A stretch of 64,000 nucleotides of DNA from Alphaproteobacteria bacterium (GTDB taxonomy: Bacteria > Pseudomonadota > Alphaproteobacteria > TMED109). The DNA is taken from the NCBI GenBank assembly GCA_022825705.1, contig JAJDWH010000043.1, forward strand, positions 206,867-270,866, given 5' to 3'. Of the stretch, positions 10,005-17,897 are shown piece by piece; the stretch's first letter is position 1; every line of letters begins with the position of its first letter. A program made the position numbers and the translations under genes. The notes under the pieces are model-generated. The model made no database searches and was not told the DNA's origin. It saw only the letters and a program-made list of their open reading frames with translations.

Positions 10005-10364
10005 ATGGCCCATTACGACACACCGCCCCAGCCCGGCACTGTCACCCCTGACGAGCACGCCGAAGCGCTTCGACCGGCTGTCGTGGCCGCCATAGGTACG
10101 GTCTACGACCCGGAGATCCCGGTCAGCATCTGGGAACTCGGGCTCGTGTACGACATCGCCATCCGGAACGGCCGCGACGTGGACGTCACGATGACGCTGA
10201 CGACGCCGCACTGTCCGGAAGCCCAGTACATCCCGGGGCGCGTCGAGGAGGCCGTTCGGGAAGTCTCGGGCGTGGGTGACGTGAGGGTCGATATCGTCTG
10301 GGAACCGCCGTGGACGCCCGACCGGATGAGCGAGGCCGCGCGCCTTGAGCTAGGCTATTTCTAG
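10005..10364 (+). CDS. sufT: SufT-type MIP18/DUF59 Fe-S assembly protein
   Basis: This 119-residue DUF59/MIP18 family protein is the SufT-type accessory factor found at the end of many SUF operons, which helps mature iron-sulfur proteins under high demand. The hallmark is the VYDPEIPVSIWELGLVYDI segment with the DPE motif, followed by MTLTTPHCPEAQYIP, which contains the conserved cysteine. It begins two bases after the sufU stop and ends ten bases before sufA. The molecular activity of the family is not settled. Confidence 0.92.
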   Translation: MAHYDTPPQPGTVTPDEHAEALRPAVVAAIGTVYDPEIPVSIWELGLVYDIAIRNGRDVDVTMTLTTPHCPEAQYIPGRVEEAVREVSGVGDVRVDIVWEPPWTPDRMSEAARLELGYF

Positions 10365-10374
10365 AGGGACCGTG

Positions 10375-10743
10375 ATGACCGACGCGCCGAAGCTCCTGAC
10401 ACTGACCGATGTCGCCGCCGAGCGGGCCCGGGCCATGATTGCCGCCCGGGGAGAGGACACGCAGGGGCTCCGCATCGCCCTCAAGACCGGCGGCTGCTCC
10501 GGCATGGCCTACGACGTCGAGTACGCGGACGAGGCGCGGCCGACCGACGAGGTGATCGAGGACCGCGGGGTCAAGGTGTTCATCGATCCTGCGGCGGTGC
10601 TGTTTCTGGCCGGCAGCCGGATCGGTTGGGAGGAGAGCATCCTGCAGTCCCGGTTCACGTTCGAGAACCCGAACGAGGTCGCCCGGTGCGGGTGCGGGGA
10701 GTCGGTTTCGTTCGGCGGCACAGGGACTGACCAACGCGGCTGA
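10375..10743 (+). CDS. sufA: A-type Fe-S carrier SufA
   Basis: SufA/IscA-like carrier of 122 residues that takes clusters from SufBCD to target apoproteins. The three ligand cysteines are present: C41 in KTGGCSG and C105/C107 in CGCGES. ATG 10375 is preferred to the overlapping GTG at 10372 because AGAGGGA lies five bases upstream and the family begins near this point. It is the last gene of the SUF operon; a weak terminator-like hairpin follows. Confidence 0.93.
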   Translation: MTDAPKLLTLTDVAAERARAMIAARGEDTQGLRIALKTGGCSGMAYDVEYADEARPTDEVIEDRGVKVFIDPAAVLFLAGSRIGWEESILQSRFTFENPNEVARCGCGESVSFGGTGTDQRG

Positions 10744-10785
10744 GACCGCGGACCCCACCTCGGGTTTACCCCAACGCCCCACGAT

Positions 10786-10805
10786 CCGGGTGTTTGCCCG
10801 GTTTG
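10786..10805 (+). terminator. Weak hairpin after sufA
   Basis: CCGGG (10786-10790) and CCCGG (10797-10801) can pair across a six-base loop, followed by TTTGT. The stem is short, so this is a possible rather than a convincing intrinsic terminator for the SUF operon. Confidence 0.3.
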
Positions 10806-10957
10806 TCAGTGGGCAGCGCGTTCTCGAACGACGCGCCGTACCGTTCTCTCTTGGCACGGTCTGCGGAGTCTGGCTTCAGGGGTAGTCTGCGAACACCGGA
10901 TGAAGGGCTCGTGAGCCGGTCAAACTAACTTCAACATGCTCAATTTGCAGTTGCTAG

Positions 10958-10986
10958 TTGACTATATATCAGTTATTATCTGATAT
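10958..10986 (+). promoter_or_regulatory. Putative promoter and operator of the Fic gene
   Basis: An AT-rich stretch breaks the GC-rich background just upstream of the Fic gene. TTGACT (10958-10963) is followed after 17 bases by TGATAT (10981-10986), a plausible sigma-70 promoter. A 7-base perfect inverted repeat, ATATCAG (10966-10972) and CTGATAT (10980-10986), overlaps the spacer and the -10 element, so a repressor bound there would block transcription. The Fic protein has a winged-helix-like C-terminus and could autoregulate. Confidence 0.5.
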
Positions 10987-11007
10987 TACATCAATTGCAA
11001 GCCTGAA

Positions 11008-12183
11008 ATGATCATGCTGTTTACGTATCGTGCGCTGGATGACGAGGAAACACGGGTAGAAGAGGCTACGGCTCGCATCCGCGACAATCTACGTCGCTAC
11101 GTTGCCACGCAGCCACGTCGCTGGACCGGCCTGCTGGCCCGCATGACCCGGGCTCGCGCCTTGGCCGGGTCGAACAGCGTGGAAGGCATCAATGTGTCCG
11201 AGGAAGATGCCATTGCTGCCATTGACCGCGAAGATCCCTCGACCACCGACCGGGACACTTGGCTGGCCGTCGTCGGCTACCGCGAAGCGATGGACTACAT
11301 CCTCCAGCGTCGCCAAAGCGGGTCCTTCAGGATCACGGAAGATGTTCTCTTGGCCGTCCATTTCATGATCTGCCGATCCGAACTGGCGGCAAATCCAGGC
11401 CAGTACCGACCAGGTTGGGTAGGTGTGCGAAACTCGAGGACCGGCGAGCTGGTCCACGAGGGGGTTGATCGCGACCGACTCGAAGCTCTCGTTCACGAAG
11501 TGCTGGATTACGTGAACAACGCTTCGGTCGAGTCGGTCTTCCTACGGGCTGCCATGACGCACCTGAACCTAGCGATGCTGCACCCGTTCACGGACGGCAA
11601 CGGTCGCACTGCCAGGTGCATCCACACGGCGGTGCTGGCAAGCGATGGCATTGTTGCACCGGAATTCTCGTCGATCGAGGAGTACATCGGCCGCAACCAG
11701 CAAGCGTATTACGACGTGTTGGCAGAAGTCGGCGGCGGTTCGTGGGATCCTTTGCGGAATGCCAAGCCGTGGGTTCGCTTCTGCCTGAGTGGCCATTACC
11801 TGCAGGCTGCGACAATTCTCCGGCGGATGCGGGAGGTGGAACGAATCTACGGGGAGCTATCGGAACTGGTAGAAGCCAACGGATTTCCTGACCGCACCGC
11901 GATGGCGCTGCTTCAGGCCGCCTTGGGGAGCAAGGTGCGAAACTCGTCCTACCGTGTAAGCGCAGACGTGTCCAAGAATCTCGCCAGTCGGGACCTGAAA
12001 ATGCTTGTGGACGCGGAACTCCTCGTTCCGGAGGGTGAGAAGCGGGGCCGAGCGTACGGACCAGCGCCTGTTGTGGCGGCTATTCGTCAGCGATTGCGCC
12101 TTTCCAAGAGAATTGAAAACCCGTTTGCGGAAGGCGGGGCGGCGCAGCCCCGCCAGGAAAGCCTGTTTCCAGAGACGGCGTAA
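11008..12183 (+). CDS. Fic family protein, predicted AMP transferase with N-terminal inhibitory motif
   Basis: The 391-residue protein contains the Fic catalytic motif HPFTDGNGRTAR at residues 192-203, so it should transfer AMP (or another nucleotide group) to a hydroxyl of a target protein. The inhibitory motif (S/T)xxxE(G/N) is present as SNSVEG at residues 55-60, with Glu59 expected to block ATP. This is the class II Fic arrangement, in which one chain inhibits itself. The C-terminal region (NLASRDLKMLVDAELLVPEG, then RGRAYGP) resembles a winged helix. ATG 11014 is an alternative start. Base composition is lower in GC than the SUF genes, and decayed toxin-antitoxin genes follow, so this is probably accessory DNA. 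The target is unknown. Confidence 0.88.
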   Translation: MIMLFTYRALDDEETRVEEATARIRDNLRRYVATQPRRWTGLLARMTRARALAGSNSVEGINVSEEDAIAAIDREDPSTTDRDTWLAVVGYREAMDYILQRRQSGSFRITEDVLLAVHFMICRSELAANPGQYRPGWVGVRNSRTGELVHEGVDRDRLEALVHEVLDYVNNASVESVFLRAAMTHLNLAMLHPFTDGNGRTARCIHTAVLASDGIVAPEFSSIEEYIGRNQQAYYDVLAEVGGGSWDPLRNAKPWVRFCLSGHYLQAATILRRMREVERIYGELSELVEANGFPDRTAMALLQAALGSKVRNSSYRVSADVSKNLASRDLKMLVDAELLVPEGEKRGRAYGPAPVVAAIRQRLRLSKRIENPFAEGGAAQPRQESLFPETA

Positions 12184-12328
12184 CCGCGACGTCTCCGGGA
12201 AGGTCCTCACTCTCGTAGCTTGGGCCAAGCGGACAAGAAGGGCTACGTCTGACCAGCCGGCACAAGTGAGCCATAGTACGGGCCGACTTCTCGTCGACTT
12301 GATATGGGTGTGGTGTAGACCGGCGTGG

Positions 12329-12451
12329 GAGTCGCGCGTTCATGCGGACCCGGAGGTCCGCCTCTTGCCGGTACCCTGCGGTGCCAACCGCCGTTCGATG
12401 GCCTCGGAAGGCATCGATAAGGACTGTGGCGTCCAGCAGAAGCCGGGCCAT
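12329..12451 (-). pseudogene. Truncated VapC PIN toxin remnant
   Basis: The ATG at 12451 begins a typical VapC N-terminus (MARLLLDATVLIDAFRG) with the first catalytic aspartate, directly after the vapB stop as in vapBC operons. After about 17 residues the PIN pattern is lost; the frame stays open into the Fic 3' end but the later acidic residues and the family core are missing. The end given is approximate. The toxin is therefore a remnant, leaving the antitoxin without a functional partner. Confidence 0.6.
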
Positions 12452-12453
12452 GG

Positions 12454-12693
12454 CTAGCAGGAACGGAGCAGGTCGCCACGGCGCTGCTCGCGCACCCAGG
12501 CCGCGGGGTCGTCGTCCCACTCATGGCCGGTATCCGGCAGGCTGCCGAGCGCCGCCTCGATGTCGGCCCATCGGCGTTCATCCTCGAGACCACGTCGGAT
12601 CAGTTCAACGAAGAAGGCATTTCGCCGTCGCGCACCAGCTCTCCGGTCCAGTTCGGCCAGCAGAGCGTCATCTACCGTCAGGTGAATACGCAT
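12454..12693 (-). CDS. VapB-type ribbon-helix-helix antitoxin (orphaned)
   Basis: The 79-residue product starts MRIHLTVDDALLAELDRRAG and continues RRNAFFVELIRRGLEDE, a ribbon-helix-helix DNA-binding domain. An acidic C-terminal tail follows (HEWDDDPAAWVREQRRGD) of the sort that wraps a PIN toxin. ATG 12693 is chosen over longer in-frame starts because the RHH domain begins there. The downstream toxin gene is truncated, so this may now act only as a small regulator or be on its way to decay. Confidence 0.75.
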   Translation of the reverse strand: MRIHLTVDDALLAELDRRAGARRRNAFFVELIRRGLEDERRWADIEAALGSLPDTGHEWDDDPAAWVREQRRGDLLRSC

Positions 12694-13018
12694 GGACTCA
12701 GTTTGGCACTTTGGTCGGCATACGGAAACAGACCAGCGCCTTTGTGATTTGGTCAAGTGCGCGGTGCAGAAAATGCCGCCGACCGATCGCGGCAACCGCC
12801 GAGTTCGGGCAAGAGGCTGGATCACCTGGTGAGTTCGGTCGTCTCCGGCGGGCGATACAGGAAGAAATACGGTGCCGGCATACGCCCGCGGCGTTGCTCT
12901 TGACCGGCTTGCGGACACTCACTGCTTAGGTTCCGGGAATAGGATTACTTCGACCTCTCCCCATATTCGAAGCCAAATTGGGGGACGGCTATCATCAGGC
13001 ATCGACCTGGAATCGGGG
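12694..13018. other. Intergenic region
   Basis: This 325-base region between the divergent vapB and DUF4864 genes must hold both promoters. No open frame with family support and no strong repeat or hairpin was recognised. Confidence 0.5.
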
Positions 13019-13528
13019 ATGGCGAACGTGGTCAAGCCGCTCCAACATCTGATCGCGCCGTTGCTCTTCGGGCTCGTCTTGCTGCCGGCCGCCGTGTCTG
13101 CGCAGGGGGGCGAGAGCGGGGACGGGGATCCGCTTAGCCGGGACCTGATGCCGGCGCCCGTGCTGTCCCCGGAAGATGTGGTCCGCATTCAGCTCGAAGC
13201 GCTGCGCCACAACGACGAGCGCAATCGCGGCATCGAGGTCGCTTTCCGCTTCGCCTCTCCCGCCAACCGCGTCCACACCGGTCCGCTGCCGCGCTTCATC
13301 GGGATGATCCGCAACGGCCCCTATGCCCTCATGCTGGACTTTCGGGCGGTGAGTTACGGCCCGGTGGAGTCGAACGGCACGCAGGCGCGGCAGCGCGTGA
13401 TTCTCACGGACGCGACAACGAGCGTCGCCTATTGGTTCTACCTCTCCCGCCAGTCCAAGGACCCCTACGTGGACTGCTGGATGACCGACGCGGTGTTCAT
13501 TGAACCGGCGGAGGGGCGGTCGGCATAA
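13019..13528 (+). CDS. Exported DUF4864 protein
   Basis: The 169-residue product has a Sec-type signal peptide (HLIAPLLFGLVLLPAAVSAQ) and a DUF4864 domain. Family features are VLSPEDVVRIQLEALRHND near residue 45, then NRGIEVAFRFASPANR and a C-terminal WFYLSRQ with DCWMTDAVF. DUF4864 proteins are periplasmic and of unknown function, common in alphaproteobacteria. ATG 13019 is chosen because the signal peptide starts there. It appears monocistronic. Confidence 0.8.
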   Translation: MANVVKPLQHLIAPLLFGLVLLPAAVSAQGGESGDGDPLSRDLMPAPVLSPEDVVRIQLEALRHNDERNRGIEVAFRFASPANRVHTGPLPRFIGMIRNGPYALMLDFRAVSYGPVESNGTQARQRVILTDATTSVAYWFYLSRQSKDPYVDCWMTDAVFIEPAEGRSA

Positions 13529-13624
13529 GCACGATCACCGCCTGCAGGTCCCGGCCCGTCGGGGTCCGGCAAGCAGACCGGCAGGCTGCGGGGGTCGACC
13601 GGAAAGCGTGGATCCGTCGAGGCG

Positions 13625-14386
13625 CTACAGGCGAAGGCGGAAGTCGTTCTCGCCGGACTCGTCGATACCGCGGACGAGGAATACCGTGCGATTCGTGTGG
13701 TCGGACACGCCCTTCTCCTCGGTAAGGCGGCGCGCGAAGTCCCGATCGAAGACCGTGCTCGTCGGCATGTAGCGGAGCGTCATGCCTCGGCGCGGCCGCT
13801 CTGACCGGTTGGCGAGGGAGCCGTGCGTCAGGTAGACGTCATGCAGCGAGATCTGACCGGCCTCGAGCTCCAGGCCCACGGCTTCCGACAGGTCAATCTC
13901 GTCGTCGTCGATCTCCTGGTGCAAGGTCAGCTCAGGGTCGGCATTCGTGTGGTGGGAGCGGAGCCGCCCCGCCTTGTGGCTGCCCCGGATCACTTGCAGG
14001 CAGCCGTTTTCGGAACTTGCAGCGTCCACGGCGATCCATACCGTGCACGTCGCCATCGGTCGGAGCGGCCAGTACTCGCCGTCCTGGTGCCACGGCGTCT
14101 CGTAGCCGTCCCGCGCCGGCTTGGCAAAGAAGCTCGAGTTCCAGAGCGCGATGTTCGGGCCCAGCACCTGTTCGACCATGTCGAGGATGTCAGGATTTCT
14201 CGCGTAATTCAGGAAGGCGAGATCGTAGGCCAGCAACGTCGGGCAGTAGTTTCGGAACTCCGGGTGGCGGGCAACCAAACGTTCGTGGTGACTGCGGATG
14301 TCGGCAAGATCCGATTCGGGCAATCGGTAGTCGGGAATCACGTAGCCATTTTCGTGGTATTGCCCGATTTGCTCGGCAGTCAGCAT
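13625..14386 (-). CDS. Phytanoyl-CoA dioxygenase (PhyH) family protein
   Basis: The 253-residue protein is a non-haem Fe(II)/2-oxoglutarate dioxygenase of the PhyH family. The iron ligands are visible: HQD in ETPWHQDGEYWPL and the distal histidine in VYLTHGSLANRS. The N-terminus MLTAEQIGQYHENGYVI is standard, so ATG 14386 is preferred over a longer open frame that reaches 14737. The PhyH family is large and hydroxylates many substrates; the substrate here cannot be told from sequence. It stands alone and convergent with the DUF4864 gene. Confidence 0.87.
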   Translation of the reverse strand: MLTAEQIGQYHENGYVIPDYRLPESDLADIRSHHERLVARHPEFRNYCPTLLAYDLAFLNYARNPDILDMVEQVLGPNIALWNSSFFAKPARDGYETPWHQDGEYWPLRPMATCTVWIAVDAASSENGCLQVIRGSHKAGRLRSHHTNADPELTLHQEIDDDEIDLSEAVGLELEAGQISLHDVYLTHGSLANRSERPRRGMTLRYMPTSTVFDRDFARRLTEEKGVSDHTNRTVFLVRGIDESGENDFRLRL

Positions 14387-14807
14387 CGCAGTCCTCGTCC
14401 AGGGCCCCCGGGAAGTGACCGAAAATAGTCTCATTTGCCGGGCTCCGATGCAATTTTGCCCGAAGCCCGTGCGGCGCACCGATGAAATGCCGGTGGGTGG
14501 CGCAGTCCCGTGCGCGGGAAGCACCCAGACGCTTCTCTCGGAACGTTGCGAACGGAATGCTTCTGCTTGCAGCACGCTGTATCGCATAGGACAATGCCGC
14601 CCACTCGGGGATTCCGCTCGGATCCGGCGGCACTGGCAACTCGGTCGCGCCCGGTTTGGCAGCGATGTGCCGCCGGTGTGTTGGCCGCGCCGTTGGCCCA
14701 CTGCTCTCGACGCCGGATCGCATTTTTCCCTCGCCACGTCGGCTCACGGCCGTTTCAGTTAGATTGGCACTCCCGGGATACCGCGGGCGCCCATCGGGAA
14801 AGCAGTC
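14387..14807. other. Divergent intergenic region
   Basis: This 421-base region separates the divergent PhyH and nsrR genes and must contain both promoters. Open frames crossing it lack family support. No NsrR-like operator was found directly upstream of nsrR, in contrast to the strong one upstream of nirK. Confidence 0.5.
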
Positions 14808-15296
14808 ATGCAACTAAAGCGATACAGCGACTATTCGTTGAGGGCCCTGATCTACCTCGGACTCAACCCTCACCGGCGCTGCACGATTCACGAGATTGCC
14901 ACTGCCTACGGTATTTCCGTGAATCACCTCACGAAGCTGACGCACCGGCTGGGGCAGCATGGCTTCATTGCGACGTCGCGCGGCAGAAAGGGCGGCTTGA
15001 AGCTCGCCATGCCGGCCAGCGAGATCAGCCTCGGCGACGTGTTCAGGGTGACCGAGGGAGACGTTCACCTTGTCGAGTGCTTCCGCGGCGAAGAGAACAA
15101 CACGTGTCCGATCGCGGGGCCGTGCGTGCTGACCAACGTGCTGGAGTCGGCCCTTGCGGCCTTCATCAACGTGTTGGACCGGCACACGCTGGCGGACCTG
15201 CTGGCCCCGTCACAGGCATTGCAGGCCATCTTCGCCGCAAGGAAGGACGAGGGCGCGGTTCGGCCGCTGGCCGCGGGCAGCAGCGCTACCGCCTAG
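14808..15296 (+). CDS. nsrR: Nitric oxide-sensing Rrf2 repressor NsrR
   Basis: This 162-residue Rrf2 protein begins MQLKRYSDYSLRALIYL and contains a winged helix-turn-helix (IHEIATAYGISVNHLTKLTH) with the RGRKGG wing. Cysteines 91, 100 and 106 (ECFRGEENNTCPIAGPC) match the NsrR [4Fe-4S] ligand arrangement. NsrR represses nitrosative-stress genes until NO reacts with its cluster. The neighbouring nirK and nirV genes and the NsrR-type operator at 17518-17540 strongly support the assignment. It converges with nirV, leaving 53 bases between stops. Confidence 0.9.
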   Translation: MQLKRYSDYSLRALIYLGLNPHRRCTIHEIATAYGISVNHLTKLTHRLGQHGFIATSRGRKGGLKLAMPASEISLGDVFRVTEGDVHLVECFRGEENNTCPIAGPCVLTNVLESALAAFINVLDRHTLADLLAPSQALQAIFAARKDEGAVRPLAAGSSATA

Positions 15297-15349
15297 CAGG
15301 ATGGGTGCCGGGGCTCCCGGCCGCCTTTGGGAATCAGGAACGCCGGGAC

Positions 15350-16183
15350 CTACGATTCCAGCAGCACGCGGAAACCGAAGTTTCCCGGCATGGGTTTCAC
15401 CGAGCAGCCGCCGGAGCCGATTTCCCGAAGAAACGTTTGCATGAAGCTCCGGTGTTCTCCCTGCAGAATCCGGATCCCGCAGTTTTCCCTGAACACGCTC
15501 CCTCCTTCCTGCGCGTAGGTCCGGTGCCAGCAGGAGTCGGTCCATTCCCACACGTTGCCCCTGGTGCCGAAGACACCGAAGGCATTGCCGTCGTCGGACC
15601 CGACTGGACTGGTCTTGCGAGTCGGCCTGGGGACGAGCGCGTAGTCTGAGGCCCAGGCCAGCCGCTTGTCCGTGAACAGCTGCGGTTGCTCGAACGGTTC
15701 ATCGGATCCGGCGCGGGCCGCGTACTCCCACTCGTACTCCGTTGGCAACCGGTAGCGGTTGCCCGTGGCTTCGGAAAGCCACCGAACGTACTGCGCGATG
15801 TCGTCCCAGCTCACGTTGATCACCGGCCGGTCCCCGCGCCCCCAGCCGTTGTCGTCCGGACGATGGGCGCAGGCGCCGGCCAAGTGGCAGTAGTCCCATT
15901 GGGCAAACGTCACTTCGAACTTCCCGATGTAGAACGGGCGCTCGAAGACGACGCGTGACGGGTCGCCGCCTTCCGCGGCAACCGGAGCGTCGTCGCCATT
16001 CGCCATTGCCATCTGGCCGGCCGGGACCCTGACCAGCTCGGGCAGGAACGCGTCGGGAATCGACGGGGCCGGCGAACGGAGGGCGGCGAACACGCCCGCG
16101 GACACCGCCACCAGGACCACGGGCACCGCCACGACGCCGAGGCCCAGCCAGCCGACGCGAAGTTTGGAAATCCTGCGATTCAT
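15350..16183 (-). CDS. nirV: NirV-like formylglycine-generating-enzyme-fold (SUMF1) protein
   Basis: The product, 277 residues from ATG 16183, has one N-terminal membrane anchor (VGWLGLGVVAVPVVLVAVSA) and a SUMF1/FGE-fold domain (VRVPAGQMAMAN, PFYIGKFEVTFAQWDYC, DRPVINVSWDDIAQYVRWLS, YRLPTEYEWEYAARAGS, GNVWEWTDSCWH). Such a protein next to nirK is called NirV and is needed or helpful for nitrite reductase in some denitrifiers; its biochemical role is unknown. A GTG start at 16258 would run through a hairpin between nirK and this gene, so the later ATG is preferred. Confidence 0.8.
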   Translation of the reverse strand: MNRRISKLRVGWLGLGVVAVPVVLVAVSAGVFAALRSPAPSIPDAFLPELVRVPAGQMAMANGDDAPVAAEGGDPSRVVFERPFYIGKFEVTFAQWDYCHLAGACAHRPDDNGWGRGDRPVINVSWDDIAQYVRWLSEATGNRYRLPTEYEWEYAARAGSDEPFEQPQLFTDKRLAWASDYALVPRPTRKTSPVGSDDGNAFGVFGTRGNVWEWTDSCWHRTYAQEGGSVFRENCGIRILQGEHRSFMQTFLREIGSGGCSVKPMPGNFGFRVLLES

Positions 16184-16230
16184 GGGGACCTGCTGCTGGG
16201 CACCTCCCGGAACAACGGGCTGGCGGTCGG

Positions 16231-16255
16231 CCGCTCCCGGGAACACCGGGAGCGG
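16231..16255 (-). terminator. Hairpin between nirK and nirV
   Basis: CCGCTCCCGG (16231-16240) and CCGGGAGCGG (16246-16255) form a perfect 10-base stem with a 5-base loop, 19 bases past the nirK stop. It has no T-tract, so it may act as a partial terminator or as an mRNA 3' stabiliser that sets the nirK to nirV ratio. Confidence 0.55.
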
Positions 16256-16273
16256 CACAAGCGCCGTGAAGGC

Positions 16274-17398
16274 CTACGCGGCGATCGGGCCCGGGGCCTG
16301 GACCTGCGTCATGAGGTCGTCGTTCCACTCGCCCTCGACGACCACGGTCGCCAGGGCCCCCAGCTCAACTGCCTCGATCAGGTTGCGGGAGAGGTAGACG
16401 TACACGCCCGGCTGCAGGAACTTGTAGAGCGCCGCGCCGGCCGAGCCGCCCCGGATGAACCAGGTCTCGAGACCTTCTGCCGGCGGGTCGGCGAACGAAC
16501 CCTGCTCCCAGACGTAGTCGCCGTGGCCGCCGATCAGGTGCGGCCGGGAATCCCGGTTGGCCTGCGAGTGGATGAAGAGCACGGACTCACCGACGTTGGC
16601 CGTCATGGTGTTGTCGCCGGTCAGCCCGCCGACGCGGCCGTTCATCACGACGTGGGTCGGGGTCAGCGTCCGCATGACCTCGAGAGTCTCGGCCATCGCG
16701 TCGGCGTGCGACTCGAACGACTTGAAGTTGCCGTCGGCGTCGCGCGGGACGTAGAAGTCCTGTTCGCCGACGTAGTAGGCCTTGTCGTAGTGCAGCGAAT
16801 TGCCGTGCCGGTCCTTGAGACCGTCTCTCGGCAGCACCATGACCGCGCCGTTAATGCCGGACACCACGTGGTACGGGATCATCTGCCCGCCCGGCGCGCA
16901 GTGGTAGATGTACGTCCCCGCCTTGGTCGCCTTCCAGCGGAGCACGACCTGCTCGCCCGGTTGCACGAGCGTGAGGCCGCCGCCGCCCAGCGCACCCGTC
17001 GACGCATGGAAATCGATGTTGTGGGCGAAGATGTTTCCTTCGGGATTCTTCAGCGTGAGTTCGATGTAGTCGCCCTCGTGGCAGACCATCAGGGGGCCCG
17101 GAATGGAACCGTTGAACGAGAGCGCGTTGATGACGGTGCCGTTGTCGTCGATCTCCCGCTGGTCCTCGACGGCCGTGAGTTCGACCTCGATGACCTTCGG
17201 GCCGCCGGATGCCACGATCTCGTGGGCGGGCGCATGCGGCGGGGCGAGGAGCTCCTGTTTTACCCGCGGCAGGTCGTCCATTTCGGCGGCGGCGGCGGTG
17301 TTGGTTGCCACGGGCACCACCATCGCGTTGACGCCGGACGCGGCGCCAAGTGCACCCCCGCCAGCCCAGAGTAGCTGACGTCTGTTCATGTCGAGCAT
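16274..17398 (-). CDS. nirK: Copper nitrite reductase homologue NirK with altered copper ligands
   Basis: This 374-residue, Tat-exported ([11 protein letters not shown]) two-cupredoxin-domain protein is clearly NirK, the periplasmic enzyme that reduces nitrite to NO. Conserved positions are H126 and H131 with catalytic Asp129 (HNIDFH), H166/C167 (YHCAPGGQ), H177, and the catalytic histidine in [11 protein letters not shown]. Two ligand positions differ from the classical enzyme as I recall it: the type 1 axial methionine of HVVSGM is Ile182, and the type 2 histidine of NHNLIEA is Arg338 (SRNLIEA). Each change needs one base. The gene is otherwise full length, has an AGGAGGA ribosome site and lies under an NsrR operator. 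It may be a divergent, impaired or repurposed NirK. Confidence 0.92.
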   Translation of the reverse strand: MLDMNRRQLLWAGGGALGAASGVNAMVVPVATNTAAAAEMDDLPRVKQELLAPPHAPAHEIVASGGPKVIEVELTAVEDQREIDDNGTVINALSFNGSIPGPLMVCHEGDYIELTLKNPEGNIFAHNIDFHASTGALGGGGLTLVQPGEQVVLRWKATKAGTYIYHCAPGGQMIPYHVVSGINGAVMVLPRDGLKDRHGNSLHYDKAYYVGEQDFYVPRDADGNFKSFESHADAMAETLEVMRTLTPTHVVMNGRVGGLTGDNTMTANVGESVLFIHSQANRDSRPHLIGGHGDYVWEQGSFADPPAEGLETWFIRGGSAGAALYKFLQPGVYVYLSRNLIEAVELGALATVVVEGEWNDDLMTQVQAPGPIAA

Positions 17399-17517
17399 GG
17401 CTGAATCCTCCTTTTGTCTGTTGCCTCATCGCCAGGATTCGACGCGGCCCAAACGCGGATCAGCTATGTCACTAGTGGCTTCGACTCCTCGCAGAGACAA
17501 TCAGCAGCAAACACATT

Positions 17518-17540
17518 AAGTTGTATTTTAGATGCATCTT
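17518..17540 (-). promoter_or_regulatory. NsrR operator upstream of nirK
   Basis: Read on the nirK strand this 23-base site is AAGATGCATCT, A, AAATACAACTT. It matches the E. coli-type NsrR palindrome (AAGATGYATTT, N, AAATRCATCTT, from memory) at 20 of 22 half-site positions. It lies 120 bases upstream of the nirK ATG in an AT-rich pocket. Repression of nirK by NsrR, relieved by nitric oxide, is the natural reading. Confidence 0.8.
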
Positions 17541-17897
17541 TAAGGACATCAAGCACATTCGGGACCAGCGCCCCGGATGGCGGCCGGCCTTGCCACACGC
17601 GATGAATCGGCCGGGAGCCTCGGCGCCGTCATCGGCGGCGGATCATCCGGGCGCTGTTGCGTCCGGCAGTTCCTCGCTTGTGCTCATTCCCGCGCAGGCG
17701 GTCGGCTCGGTCAGGCGAGGCCCGTGCAGGGTGGGTTCGCGAGCACGGGGTCCCGTGTCTGGGTGGTGCTCAGCGCTGCCCTGCCGTGAACGCGCGCAGT
17801 GTCCCCCGGCTTTCCGATGACGTGGCCACCGGGGCGTGGAGCACCCCCGATCGGACCGGGGCAGTGACGGCGAGCGCTGCGGCTCCGGGCGGTCGCG
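17541..17897. other. Intergenic region upstream of the nirK promoter
   Basis: This stretch of about 360 bases lies between the nirK control region and the convergent end of the lipoprotein gene. Short open frames have no family support, and no repeat or clear terminator was recognised. Confidence 0.45.

Noticed and set aside
17530..17560. FNR/Nnr-like half site (TTGAT on the minus strand) near the NsrR operator
   Set aside because: The second half is TTAAA rather than ATCAA; only one half fits.
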